Of a stretch of 35,457 nucleotides of DNA, positions 7,918 to 15,738 are shown piece by piece. The notes under the pieces are model-generated. The model made no database searches, had not been told where the DNA came from, and saw only the letters and a program-made list of their open reading frames with translations. The stretch lies in the IMG/VR virus record IMGVR_UViG_3300042868_009224, positions 1 to 35,457 of that record, one strand, 5' to 3'. The position numbers and the translations under genes were made by a program. Each line of letters begins with the position of its first letter. The stretch's first letter is position 1. The stretch is from a virus.

Positions 7918-8377
7918 AATAAAACTTTTTATCGTTAGCATGTTGTTTGTTTCTGCTACACCTGTTGCGGCTAGTGAATTAGTTCACCAATTTAACAGCC
8001 CATCATTTAGTGGCATTGGTTATACTCAGCATGTGATTAGTATATACAATCAAGAACAAGCAGCTAAACAAAAAATCAAAGACGAAAAAGCGCAAGCTGA
8101 TGCAAAAGCCGAATTAAAATTAATGCAAGATCCGATTTATCGTTTTAAGCAAGCACTTGAAAGTAGAATGTATCAAGAACTTGCAAAACAAATCACAGAT
8201 AACATATTTGGTGAAAGTGGTATCAGTGAGGGTGTTTTAGACTTCCCTACTGGTGGTACAGTGTCTTACAAAAAAGACGGTAATTTTATTACGCTAACTA
8301 TCACTGATGCTGACGGTACTGTAACAGTTATTAAAGTACCAGTTGCAACAATGGTAGGAGCAGCAGGTGGTGGCTAA
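7907..8377 (+). CDS. csgF: CsgF-like curli assembly factor
   Basis: 156 residues from ATG 7907, chosen because GAGGAGA (7894-7900) lies six bases upstream; the in-frame TTG at 7886 would place charged residues before the signal peptide. Residues 1-22 are a Sec signal ending P-V-A-A-S. The mature N-terminus SELVHQFNSPSFSG matches the CsgF pattern (F-x-N-P-x-F-G-G) that, in Escherichia coli, inserts into the CsgG pore. After a Lys/Ala-rich helix comes DPIYRFKQALESRMYQELAKQI, then a C-terminal beta region (GTVSYKKDGNFITLTITDADGTVTVIKVP) as in CsgF. In the family, CsgF couples secretion through CsgG to fibre nucleation at the cell surface. It lies directly before csgG. Confidence 0.85.
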   Translation: MTSKIKLFIVSMLFVSATPVAASELVHQFNSPSFSGIGYTQHVISIYNQEQAAKQKIKDEKAQADAKAELKLMQDPIYRFKQALESRMYQELAKQITDNIFGESGISEGVLDFPTGGTVSYKKDGNFITLTITDADGTVTVIKVPVATMVGAAGGG

Positions 8378-8378
8378 T

Positions 8379-9353
8379 ATGAAAAAACTATCAATAGCAT
8401 TATTAGCAAGCGCAAGTCTTGCGCTCAGCGGTTGTGCAAGCTATTCCCAAATGGATCGAGTTTTAACTAAAACTCAGTTTCAGGATGCAAAAGTAGAACG
8501 TACAACAATAAACAAGCCAGAATTTGTATTGCCAAAACCAGCAAGCGGACCAGTTGTTGTTGCGGTGTATAGTTTCTTAGATAGAACAGGACAGCGCAAA
8601 GCAAGCCCAATGATTGCTCATCTAAGCAGTGCAGTAACACAAGGCGCAGAGTCGTACCTAATTAAGGCTCTTCAAGATGTAGGTAATGGTAGCTGGTTTA
8701 AAGTTGTTGAGCGTGTAGGCTTAGACAACCTAATGAAAGAACGTCAAATGATCCGCCAGATGCGGGAAATTTACGAAGGTGAAAACGCAAAGCCAATGCC
8801 CCCCATGCTGTTTGCAGGTGTGCTAATTGAAGGCGGGATTGTAGGTTACGACAGTAATGTTGTTACTGGTGGTAGCGGTATGCGTATACTTGGTATTGGC
8901 CCACAAACACAATATCAAGCAGACATGATTACAGTAAGTTTACGAGTAATTAGTGTTACAACAGGCGAAGTACTTGTAAGTATCACTACAACTAAAACAG
9001 TTTACAGCTATATGGATAAGATAGGCGTATTACGATTTGTAGAAGCCGGCACAATGTCAGTTGAAGCTGAAATTGGTATGGGCGTAAACGAAAGTGCCAA
9101 TCGCGCAACTAATATGGCTATTGAAGCCGCAGTAGTTGAAATGATTCGCGAAGGACAGAAAAAAGGTTTCTGGGACTACGATCCAAAATCTGTAGAAGAA
9201 ATTAGATTAGATCAGGAAGCTAAACAGAAAGCTAAAGAAGAAGCACAAATTCTTAATAAGCTAAAAAACACACTTAGAGGTAAAGAGAAGAAAACCGCCG
9301 TAGAATCAAAAGATGATTCCGGCGTAACAACTAAAACAGGAGAGAGTCAATGA
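8379..9353 (+). CDS. csgG: CsgG-like outer-membrane curli secretion lipoprotein
   Basis: 324 residues from ATG 8379 (an in-frame GTG at 8367 is less likely). A lipoprotein signal with lipobox L-S-G-C puts the lipidated cysteine at residue 19. The CsgG core is easily read: VVAVYSFLDRTGQ, ALQD...WFKVVERVGLDNLMKERQ, EGGIVGYDSNVVTGGSGMR.LGIG..TQYQ, VSLRVISVTTGEVL.S..T.KT..SY and a terminal GFWDYD. In E. coli, CsgG forms a nonameric pore exporting curli subunits. By eye the pore-constriction loop here (ASPMIAHLSSAV) lacks the Tyr/Asn/Phe of E. coli. A charged Lys/Glu tail of about 50 residues follows the usual end of the family. Stop overlaps the next ATG (ATGA). Confidence 0.93.
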   Translation: MKKLSIALLASASLALSGCASYSQMDRVLTKTQFQDAKVERTTINKPEFVLPKPASGPVVVAVYSFLDRTGQRKASPMIAHLSSAVTQGAESYLIKALQDVGNGSWFKVVERVGLDNLMKERQMIRQMREIYEGENAKPMPPMLFAGVLIEGGIVGYDSNVVTGGSGMRILGIGPQTQYQADMITVSLRVISVTTGEVLVSITTTKTVYSYMDKIGVLRFVEAGTMSVEAEIGMGVNESANRATNMAIEAAVVEMIREGQKKGFWDYDPKSVEEIRLDQEAKQKAKEEAQILNKLKNTLRGKEKKTAVESKDDSGVTTKTGESQ

Positions 9354-10042
9354 CTAAGACATTCAAAGGCATACTATTAGGTCTTGTAATGGCTTTAGGC
9401 TCTACCAGTGCTTTTGCTCAGGTAACTAACACAACTAACAAAATCTTTATAGATCAAGTTGGTAGTAGCAATACAGTTACCTTAACACAATCGGGTAGTG
9501 GCAACAACATCGGCGTAAGTTCAAGTGATTATGCTACTGTTACTGGCGACAGTAATACAGTAACAATGACCCAAACTGGTGATAACAATAAAGCAAATTA
9601 TAAGGTAACAGGTAATTCAAACACATATACTAGTGCTGTAACAGGTAATGGTAATGATATTACTGTAACATGTGGCACTAGTGCCGGAGCATGTACAGGT
9701 GTTACCATCGATCAAACTATTACAGGTAACAGCAACAAGTTAGTTGAAACAATCGCAGGTAGTGCTATTAACAGCAAAACAAAAATTGTTGGTAATCTAA
9801 ACGACCTTGAGTACACCCTAACTAGCAGCAACGGTAAACTTGATGTTGATATCAGTGGTGATAGTAACATTCTACGTCACACACAAACTGGTTCAGCAGG
9901 TGTTACTGGGCACGACCTTAAGGTATTAATTTCGGGTTCATTAAACCAAATTACTACTACACAAGGTGGAACAATTGACACAACAGTAAATATCAAGGTT
10001 AACGGCGGCAGTAACGTCATCAACGTAACTACGAGTAACTAA
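9350..10042 (+). CDS. Curlin-repeat amyloid subunit (CsgA/CsgB-like)
   Basis: 230 residues. Signal peptide residues 1-24 (FKGILLGLVMALGSTSAFAQ). The mature chain is Asn/Thr/Ser/Gly/Gln-rich with recurring curlin-type units such as N-x-I-x-I-D-Q-V-G-S-S-N-T-V-T-L-T-Q-S-G-x-G-N-N and G-D-S-N-T-V-T-M-T-Q-T-G-D-N-N. These give the Q-x-G-x-x-N ladder that stacks into a beta-solenoid amyloid. A Cys pair occurs near residues 105-113. ATGA overlap with csgG suggests translational coupling between the exporter and its substrate. Whether it is the major (CsgA) or nucleator (CsgB) subunit cannot be decided. Confidence 0.85.
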   Translation: MTKTFKGILLGLVMALGSTSAFAQVTNTTNKIFIDQVGSSNTVTLTQSGSGNNIGVSSSDYATVTGDSNTVTMTQTGDNNKANYKVTGNSNTYTSAVTGNGNDITVTCGTSAGACTGVTIDQTITGNSNKLVETIAGSAINSKTKIVGNLNDLEYTLTSSNGKLDVDISGDSNILRHTQTGSAGVTGHDLKVLISGSLNQITTTQGGTIDTTVNIKVNGGSNVINVTTSN

Positions 10043-10045
10043 TAG

Positions 10046-11116
10046 ATGTTACGCAAACTAGCAATAGTATTGTGTTTATTTTGTGCAGCGCCGGCCTGGG
10101 CTCAGATTGGTAAAATCTCGACTCAAGCCGGCCCTGACTCCTCTATTCAACGAGGCAAACAAGTTATTGCCGGGAAACTTAACACCGGTATTATATCTAA
10201 TGACATCGTTAGTACTCGTAAGGGTACTACGTTAAATATTAATTTTAAGGACAACACTAAAGTAAAAATTACAGAAAACAGTCGATTAGTGATTGACGAT
10301 TTTGTGTATGATCCTAAAAAGAGCGATGCTGGCAGATTAGCAATGAAGGTATCTATGGGTACAGTTCGTTATGCTAGTGGGCAAATTGCTAAAGTAAACC
10401 CTCAGCGAATTAACATCAGAACTCCTAGTGCTGCAATCGCAGTCCGCGGCACAGATTTCCATATGACAGTGGACGAACTAGGCAGAAGCTTAGTTATTCT
10501 AGTACCTAGCTGCCGTGATGAAAATGAAACAATTAAAACAGACGAGGAACGTTTGCTAAATTGTCAGACAGGTAAAATTATAGTAGAGAACGCAGCCGGT
10601 TCGGTTGAACTAAATGATGCATTTAGTGCAACATATGTAGACAGCTTCAACTCATTACCAAATCCTCCAGTCACACTAAAGTTAACCAGCATTGATCCTA
10701 GAATCAGCTTTGACAGCGAAGTTACTAATGACTTAATTATTAGTCCGCCAGAAGTAATTCAAGAACAAATTGCTAAAATGTCTAAAGAAAACGAGTTTGA
10801 GGAAAACGAAGAAGAAATTGTGACACGAATGGCTAATGCGGATCGAAACACAGCAGATAAAAACGACGAAAGATTAATAGCTATATCTGCAGGATCAGGC
10901 GGATCAGGAACTTGCTCTGATAAAATTATTTGTATTGAAGCAAATCCTTATGTAACATTCTATAGAACAACAGAAAGCGACCACTATGCAGAAGTACGAG
11001 CAAGACTAAGTTCAAATCTAAGTCTAACCATTGTGCATAATGGCGATGAAGGAAAGTTAGGATGGGGCGCAGCACCTAACTCTGGTAACACAGTAACTAT
11101 TAGGCAGAGCAAATGA
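10046..11116 (+). CDS. Secreted FecR-domain protein
   Basis: 356 residues. Signal peptide residues 1-19 (LRKLAIVLCLFCAAPAWAQ). A FecR-type domain (PF04773-like) covers about residues 30-195: LNTGIISNDIVSTRKGTTLNINFKDNT..KITENSRLVI, then LAMKVSMGTVRYASGQ, then INIRTPSAAIAVRGTDFHM, the hallmark strand. After that come an acidic helical stretch and a Cys-containing tail (GSGTCSDKIICIE). Unlike FecR itself there is no anti-sigma N-terminus or internal membrane helix, so it should be fully periplasmic or exported. FecR-domain proteins are, from my recollection, often encoded near CHASE2 cyclases in bacteria, and here one is two genes upstream of such a cyclase. It may act as a periplasmic sensor or matrix component. 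Confidence 0.85.
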   Translation: MLRKLAIVLCLFCAAPAWAQIGKISTQAGPDSSIQRGKQVIAGKLNTGIISNDIVSTRKGTTLNINFKDNTKVKITENSRLVIDDFVYDPKKSDAGRLAMKVSMGTVRYASGQIAKVNPQRINIRTPSAAIAVRGTDFHMTVDELGRSLVILVPSCRDENETIKTDEERLLNCQTGKIIVENAAGSVELNDAFSATYVDSFNSLPNPPVTLKLTSIDPRISFDSEVTNDLIISPPEVIQEQIAKMSKENEFEENEEEIVTRMANADRNTADKNDERLIAISAGSGGSGTCSDKIICIEANPYVTFYRTTESDHYAEVRARLSSNLSLTIVHNGDEGKLGWGAAPNSGNTVTIRQSK

Positions 11117-12501
11117 GAAAGATATTAGCAGCACTATTGTTTTTCATAAGTGCACCGGCCGCGGCACAAAACATGGGTTTTGAAAATGGCAACTATACTA
11201 ACTGGACTGTTAGTAATGGCAGTACCACAGTAAAGACCAATGGCTGGAGCGATAGTGGTTCTGGCGCACAAGTAACAACAGGTATGACTAACTACTGTCC
11301 TGGTGGCGGCAAGTGCTGGACTGTTACTCCTTACGGAACATACATGTTAGCTATTCAAGCAGGCGGTGGTTCTCCATCGTTTGACTCTTCGATGACAACA
11401 CTCGGCTTTACTAGTTCTGAAACAACATCAATTAAAAATACCATTTACGCAAATGGTAACATGTATCCAACCAACGCTTCGTTTGCTAGACGTAGTGTAG
11501 TGTTAGAAGCAGGTAAAACTTATACCTATGGATGGAATTATGTAAGCACAGACTATACTCCATACAACGATGGTTCGATGGTTGTAGTTACCGGACCTGC
11601 AGGACCTGTTACAGTTAACGGTCAGCAAAAATATGCATTGCTAGGTTTTACAAATCCGGGAACTGGTAACTATTCAACTGGTAGTTATGGTTCAACTGGT
11701 TGGCAGCAGATTGTTATTACTGTAACCGTTACAGGCACTTACGATCTAGCATTTATATCTTTTAACTTAGGTGATACTGCACTAAGTCCAATCCTATTCA
11801 TTGACGAAATTATAGGTACTACTCAGCTTAACGGACAAGAGTTTACATCAGTTCAGCCTAATCCAGGTAGTACTGCTCCGCCTCCTCCTAGTGAGCCAAC
11901 AGGTCCAACATATTGCTGTGGAGGCAGCGGTGATTCATTTAACGCTAACACTGTTAATACAAACAAAGTTAATACGTTCTCAAGTAGAACAGTAAAAGAT
12001 TCTAAAGTTATTATTGAACAGATTGGTTCAGGTAATAACATCACTGTAACACAAAGTGGTACTAGAGAAAACTATTTCAAATATTACAGTAGCGGCAATA
12101 ACAATACAGTGAACGCTACACAAAGCGGCACAAGTAATGCAGTAACCAATTATATGGATTTAGCAGTTAACGGTAGCAGTAACAGTTTAACACTAAGTCA
12201 AACTGGCACTGGTGGTGCAAAAGGAATCTTTGCTACAGTGGCAAATAATAACAATACGATAAATATCCAACAGAAAGATAATGGCAATCATTATCTGGAT
12301 CTAGCATTAACCGGCGGTAGCAAATCTGTTACCGTTCTTCAAGAAGGAAGCGCAGGCCATATGGCTTTAATTAACTTGTCAGGTAACCCAACAAGTATTA
12401 GCCTAACACAAAGTGGCACTACACAAAACTTCTATTCTATAACCCACAGTTGTGCAACCGCAGGAGGTTGCGGCACAATCACAGTAACACAAGGACAATA
12501 A
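11113..12501 (+). CDS. Secreted hybrid: beta-sandwich adhesin-like domain fused to curlin repeats
   Basis: 462 residues. Signal peptide about 1-19 (RKILAALLFFISAPAAAQ). Residues about 20-240 form an N-terminal domain starting NMGFENGNYTNWTVSNGS and closing SPILFIDEIIG, the pattern of jelly-roll lectin or surface-binding modules. A Pro-rich linker with a Cys pair (APPPPSEPTGPTYCCGG) follows. From about residue 297 come curlin-type repeats: V-I-I-E-Q-I-G-S-G-N-N-I-T-V-T-Q-S-G, N-N-N-T-V-N-A-T-Q-S-G, S-N-S-L-T-L-S-Q-T-G, ending TITVTQGQ. The likely role is a fibre-tip or minor subunit that displays a binding domain on the amyloid; this is inference from architecture. ATGA overlap with the FecR gene; two bp from the cyclase start codon. 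Confidence 0.82.
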   Translation: MRKILAALLFFISAPAAAQNMGFENGNYTNWTVSNGSTTVKTNGWSDSGSGAQVTTGMTNYCPGGGKCWTVTPYGTYMLAIQAGGGSPSFDSSMTTLGFTSSETTSIKNTIYANGNMYPTNASFARRSVVLEAGKTYTYGWNYVSTDYTPYNDGSMVVVTGPAGPVTVNGQQKYALLGFTNPGTGNYSTGSYGSTGWQQIVITVTVTGTYDLAFISFNLGDTALSPILFIDEIIGTTQLNGQEFTSVQPNPGSTAPPPPSEPTGPTYCCGGSGDSFNANTVNTNKVNTFSSRTVKDSKVIIEQIGSGNNITVTQSGTRENYFKYYSSGNNNTVNATQSGTSNAVTNYMDLAVNGSSNSLTLSQTGTGGAKGIFATVANNNNTINIQQKDNGNHYLDLALTGGSKSVTVLQEGSAGHMALINLSGNPTSISLTQSGTTQNFYSITHSCATAGGCGTITVTQGQ

Positions 12502-12502
12502 C

Positions 12503-14527
12503 ATGTTAAAGAAAATTTTACTAAGTCCATGGACTGCATTAATCACACTGTTTTTAATTGTTGGTCTTAGAGCAGTCGATCCTAGCTTTGTTGAAAGTGT
12601 TCGCTTAAGATATTTTGATACACTTATTACTAGCAAAGCGCCCACAGTTAACAACATTCATACTGTAAACATTGACGAAGCGGCATTGGACAAATACGGT
12701 CAGTGGCCATTTCCCCGTGATCAATATGCAGGCATAGTAAAAGATCTTTATGCCAGAGGCGCAGGCTTAGTGGTATTCAACGTGTTAATGGCAGAGCCGG
12801 ATCGCTTTAAAGGAGACAAGGCTATGGAAGCTGTAATGTTACAGTATCCAGTTATACTGCCAAATGTGCCTAGTGAAACTTCAAAAAATAATCCTCGTGA
12901 AGCTGGTGCAGCAATCATGGGGCCAGAGTATTTAGATACAGTAATTCAATATCCTGGTATCATTGCTAACTTACCTAACTATGAAGGACTAGCGATCGGT
13001 ACAGGTACAGTTAACACATTACCTGAGATTGATGGCGTTAATCGCCGCGTACCATTAGTAGCCAGTGTAGACGGAACATTATATCCTGCACTAAGTTTAG
13101 AAGTACTTCGTGTTGTTGCAGGTGATCCTAGTTTTCAAATCAAACTAAATGAACTAGGCGTAGAAAAAATGCGTATCCCACAGTTTGGCCCAGTGACCAC
13201 AGACAGTTTAGGCCGTGTGTGGATTGACTGGAGTCAAAAATCACAAAGTTCAAGTTTAGCAAAATTACCAAAAGATTTTAGAGGTGCTGTTGTTATTGTA
13301 AGTCCAACAGCAGCAGGTATTAGTAACCCAGTACCAACAGCACTAGGCCCAGTTCATCCACATGAATTACAGGCAGCAGTAGTTGGTACTATGTTTAACG
13401 GCGTAAACATTCAACGTCCAGACTATGCAGACTTTGCAGAAATTGCTGCGTTATTAGCACTGGGCTTAATTATAATTTTACTATCACGCTGGACATATGT
13501 GGGTTTAATCACCACCGTTGCGGGCATTGCTACCAGCATCGGTGGCTCTTATTGGTTGTTTGTTAACCACAACATGCTTACAGATGCAACAGCAACCGCA
13601 TTGGGTCTTATCCTTGTTGCCCTCCATGTGTATGGTGTTAAGTTTGTAAGCGAGTTCTTACAGAAGCAGCAAATTAAGAAACAGTTTGGCACATACCTAA
13701 GCCCAGACCTAGTAGCACAGCTACAACGTCAACCAGAGCTATTACAGCTTGGTGGCAACGAACAAGAACTAAGCATCATGTTCACAGACGTAAGAGGCTT
13801 TACTACAATTAGCGAACACTACGGTAAAGATGTTCAGGGTCTAACTAAGATTATGAATCGCTATATGACTGCAATGACTAAAGCAATTCTTGAGAACAAA
13901 GGTACGCTTGATAAGTATATTGGCGATGCCCAAATGGCGTTTTGGAATGCTCCTGTGAACAACGAGCAGCACGCCAAAGATGCAGTTAGAACAGCATTTC
14001 AAATGTTATCAGCACTAAAGGAATTCAATGAAGAAATTAAGGCAGAAAGTATCCCAGCTTTTGGTATGGGTCTCGGTATCAATACTGATACTGTGGTTGT
14101 TGGCAATATGGGCAGCGATCAGCGTTTTGATTATACCTGTCTTGGCGATGGGGTTAATCTTGCTGCTCGCCTTGAAGGTCAATCCAAACCCTACGGAGTT
14201 AAAATCATTATCGGACCAAAAACGGCTGAATATGTGCAAGAAACATACCAAGTCATTGAGCTCGATTTACTCGCAGTAAAAGGCAAAACAGAACCTGTAA
14301 AAATTTACACGGTGCTAGAGAAGTTTGATGACAAAGCAGAAATTGCACACAACAAAATGTTAGCCGCTTACCGCAGCGGCGATTGGAATCGAGCAAGAAA
14401 CATGTGCGAAGCGATGACTGGCATATGGAGTGGAGAGCTAAAAGGATATTATACTATGATGGCAGAACGTACATCCGAAAAACCGCCTAAAGATTTTGAT
14501 GGCGTATACAGGGCTACATCAAAATGA
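12503..14527 (+). CDS. CHASE2-domain class III adenylate cyclase
   Basis: 674 residues. An N-terminal membrane helix (about 9-24) is followed by an extracytoplasmic CHASE2 sensor (about 25-310; VNIDEAALDKYGQWPFPRD and the later GVNRRVPLVASVDG...YPALSLEVLR are CHASE2 landmarks). Three membrane helices (about 312-387) and a cytoplasmic cyclase domain (about 420-610) follow. Catalytic positions are intact by alignment to mammalian cyclase: metal-binding D429 (FTDVRGFT) and D475 (KYIGDA), adenine-selecting K471 and T545, and transition-state N552 and R556 (VNLAAR). Lys plus Thr predicts ATP as substrate and cAMP as product. This is a complete sensor enzyme, not a remnant. Likely driven by the operon's late promoter. 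Linking it to curli control is inference. Confidence 0.93.
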   Translation: MLKKILLSPWTALITLFLIVGLRAVDPSFVESVRLRYFDTLITSKAPTVNNIHTVNIDEAALDKYGQWPFPRDQYAGIVKDLYARGAGLVVFNVLMAEPDRFKGDKAMEAVMLQYPVILPNVPSETSKNNPREAGAAIMGPEYLDTVIQYPGIIANLPNYEGLAIGTGTVNTLPEIDGVNRRVPLVASVDGTLYPALSLEVLRVVAGDPSFQIKLNELGVEKMRIPQFGPVTTDSLGRVWIDWSQKSQSSSLAKLPKDFRGAVVIVSPTAAGISNPVPTALGPVHPHELQAAVVGTMFNGVNIQRPDYADFAEIAALLALGLIIILLSRWTYVGLITTVAGIATSIGGSYWLFVNHNMLTDATATALGLILVALHVYGVKFVSEFLQKQQIKKQFGTYLSPDLVAQLQRQPELLQLGGNEQELSIMFTDVRGFTTISEHYGKDVQGLTKIMNRYMTAMTKAILENKGTLDKYIGDAQMAFWNAPVNNEQHAKDAVRTAFQMLSALKEFNEEIKAESIPAFGMGLGINTDTVVVGNMGSDQRFDYTCLGDGVNLAARLEGQSKPYGVKIIIGPKTAEYVQETYQVIELDLLAVKGKTEPVKIYTVLEKFDDKAEIAHNKMLAAYRSGDWNRARNMCEAMTGIWSGELKGYYTMMAERTSEKPPKDFDGVYRATSK

Positions 14528-14700
14528 TTAAACTTGAATATAATAACGGTAACTATTTTGTAATAGCTAATAATAAAATATTACTAGCAACTAAAAATTT
14601 ATCTTTTGCATCCGAAGTACTGGCTCGCGCAAAAGACAACGATTTAGAATACGCTAGTAAAAATTTTATTCCAGTTACTCGTCAGGATTCCAATATTTAA
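14524..14700 (+). CDS. 58-residue protein of unknown function, end of curli operon
   Basis: Small frame starting at ATG 14524, overlapping the cyclase stop as ATGA, the junction type used elsewhere in this operon. It reads MIKLEYNNGNYFVIANNKILLATKNL... and ends FIPVTRQDSNI. No signal or membrane segment. The compact alternation of hydrophobic and polar residues suggests a small beta-alpha fold. Its last 26 bases overlap the convergent minus-strand gene ending at 14675. Function unknown. Confidence 0.6.
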   Translation: MIKLEYNNGNYFVIANNKILLATKNLSFASEVLARAKDNDLEYASKNFIPVTRQDSNI

Positions 14701-15304
14701 TACGAGTAAATGTATTTTTATAGTGTTGAAAGTCTTTTATTAGTTGTCTAGCATGAAATAGTTCTAGCGGTATTTTATCTGTATATTTTGTCATAGGTAG
14801 ATAATATCTGCTAACTATTTTTTCTAGTCGTTTAATATCTATGCTTAGAGCATCTATTATTTTGTTATTATAATCGTTGTCTGTAATTAAACCATAAAGC
14901 CAATGATGATATTCGTTATCAGTATTAAAACTTCTAACCAGCTCTCTTATTTCATAGAACAATGCTCGAATCGGATTTATATTGCGTCGATATTTTGATA
15001 AGACAGAGGGAAATTTAAAATCTGATGAGTCGGTTTCGAGCAGATTAATTGTGCTAGTATAGTCTTTCCTTAACGCAAGTTTTAAGCTATCTAAATTTTT
15101 TTTTATTTTCTTTTCGTAATCGTTAATGAGTGCATCAGCAATCTTTTTGTAGTCCTCTGAAAGTTGGCCATAATAATAAACTTTTATATCGTCAATTGAA
15201 TATGCACCTTCTAATAAATCAAAAGGTATAGTTTTGGATTTAGCATATTTTTGTAATTCGTGCTGTATTCTTAACAGTACGAAATCAACTACATCATCAC
15301 TCAT
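14675..15304 (-). CDS. Hypothetical helical protein, 209 aa
   Basis: Reads MSDDVVDFVLLRIQHELQKYAK... and is rich in Lys, Asp, Tyr and Leu with long predicted helices (DYKKIADALINDYEKKIKKNLDSLKLALRKD; KIIDALSIDIKRLEKIVSRYY). No membrane segment or catalytic motif is recognised. The ATG (complement of 15302-15304) lies exactly five bases after AATAAATA and has no ribosome binding site, so its own late transcript is predicted to be leaderless. It is more A/T-rich than the structural genes around it. Convergent with the curli operon. Confidence 0.75.
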   Translation of the reverse strand: MSDDVVDFVLLRIQHELQKYAKSKTIPFDLLEGAYSIDDIKVYYYGQLSEDYKKIADALINDYEKKIKKNLDSLKLALRKDYTSTINLLETDSSDFKFPSVLSKYRRNINPIRALFYEIRELVRSFNTDNEYHHWLYGLITDNDYNNKIIDALSIDIKRLEKIVSRYYLPMTKYTDKIPLELFHARQLIKDFQHYKNTFTRIKYWNPDE

Positions 15305-15309
15305 CTTAC

Positions 15310-15317
15310 TATTTATT
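15310..15317 (-). promoter_or_regulatory. T4-type late promoter (AATAAATA), predicted leaderless transcript
   Basis: On the minus strand AATAAATA, then GTAAG, then ATG. The predicted +1 is the A of the start codon at 15304. The TAA of the upstream Nudix gene (15313-15315) lies inside the octamer. Confidence 0.6.
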
Positions 15318-15738
15318 CTCGATTAATAGCAAGAATAGTGTGTAGTTTTTCAGTTCCGCCGTTCTTATTTAATGTTAGTCGGGCACCGTTGTGTAAAGGT
15401 TGCGGCCAAACACCTATATTAACCCAGGCATAACCTGCACTTTCGTCGTTTAGTACAGGACTAAATTCTTTTTGGACTAGATATACAAAACTATAATAGT
15501 AGAAGTTTTTATCACGACTTTGATAAACGTCAATAGGATTTAATTTTGCAAGTTCGGGTACAAAACCAATTTCTTCTGTGAGCTCACGCTGGATACATTC
15601 GTAGACAGTCTCGCCTTTTTCAATCATGCCTCCCCAGAATCCCCAGGTATTTTTAAATCTCTTATCTGAGTTGCGTAATTGTAATAAGCAGCGACCAGTG
15701 TCTTTTGCTAAAAATACCACGCCCGCGGCAGTTGTCAT
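15313..15738 (-). CDS. Nudix hydrolase
   Basis: 141 residues. A perfect Nudix box spans G37 to F59: GGMIEKGETVYECIQRELTEEIGF, that is G-x5-E-x7-R-E-L-x-E-E-x-G-F. It has the preceding WGFWGG typical of the fold and a C-terminal GGTEKLHTIL. Nudix enzymes hydrolyse nucleoside diphosphates linked to another moiety; the substrate (oxidised dNTP, nucleotide sugar, NAD(H), RNA cap) cannot be read from sequence. The start codon overlaps the gp15 stop by one base (TAATG), so it belongs to the gp14-M15-GH19-gp15 transcript. The enzyme may clean the nucleotide pool or, given the epimerase in the next operon, act on nucleotide sugars. Confidence 0.9.
   Translation of the reverse strand: MTTAAGVVFLAKDTGRCLLQLRNSDKRFKNTWGFWGGMIEKGETVYECIQRELTEEIGFVPELAKLNPIDVYQSRDKNFYYYSFVYLVQKEFSPVLNDESAGYAWVNIGVWPQPLHNGARLTLNKNGGTEKLHTILAINRE

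Noticed and set aside
12258-12265. GATAAATA as a further late promoter
   Set aside because: It lies inside curlin-repeat coding sequence, far from a gene start, and the base six after it is C rather than A.
14015-14279. Frames on both strands inside the cyclase domain
   Set aside because: They overlap intact catalytic motifs of the cyclase in another frame and have no supporting signals.
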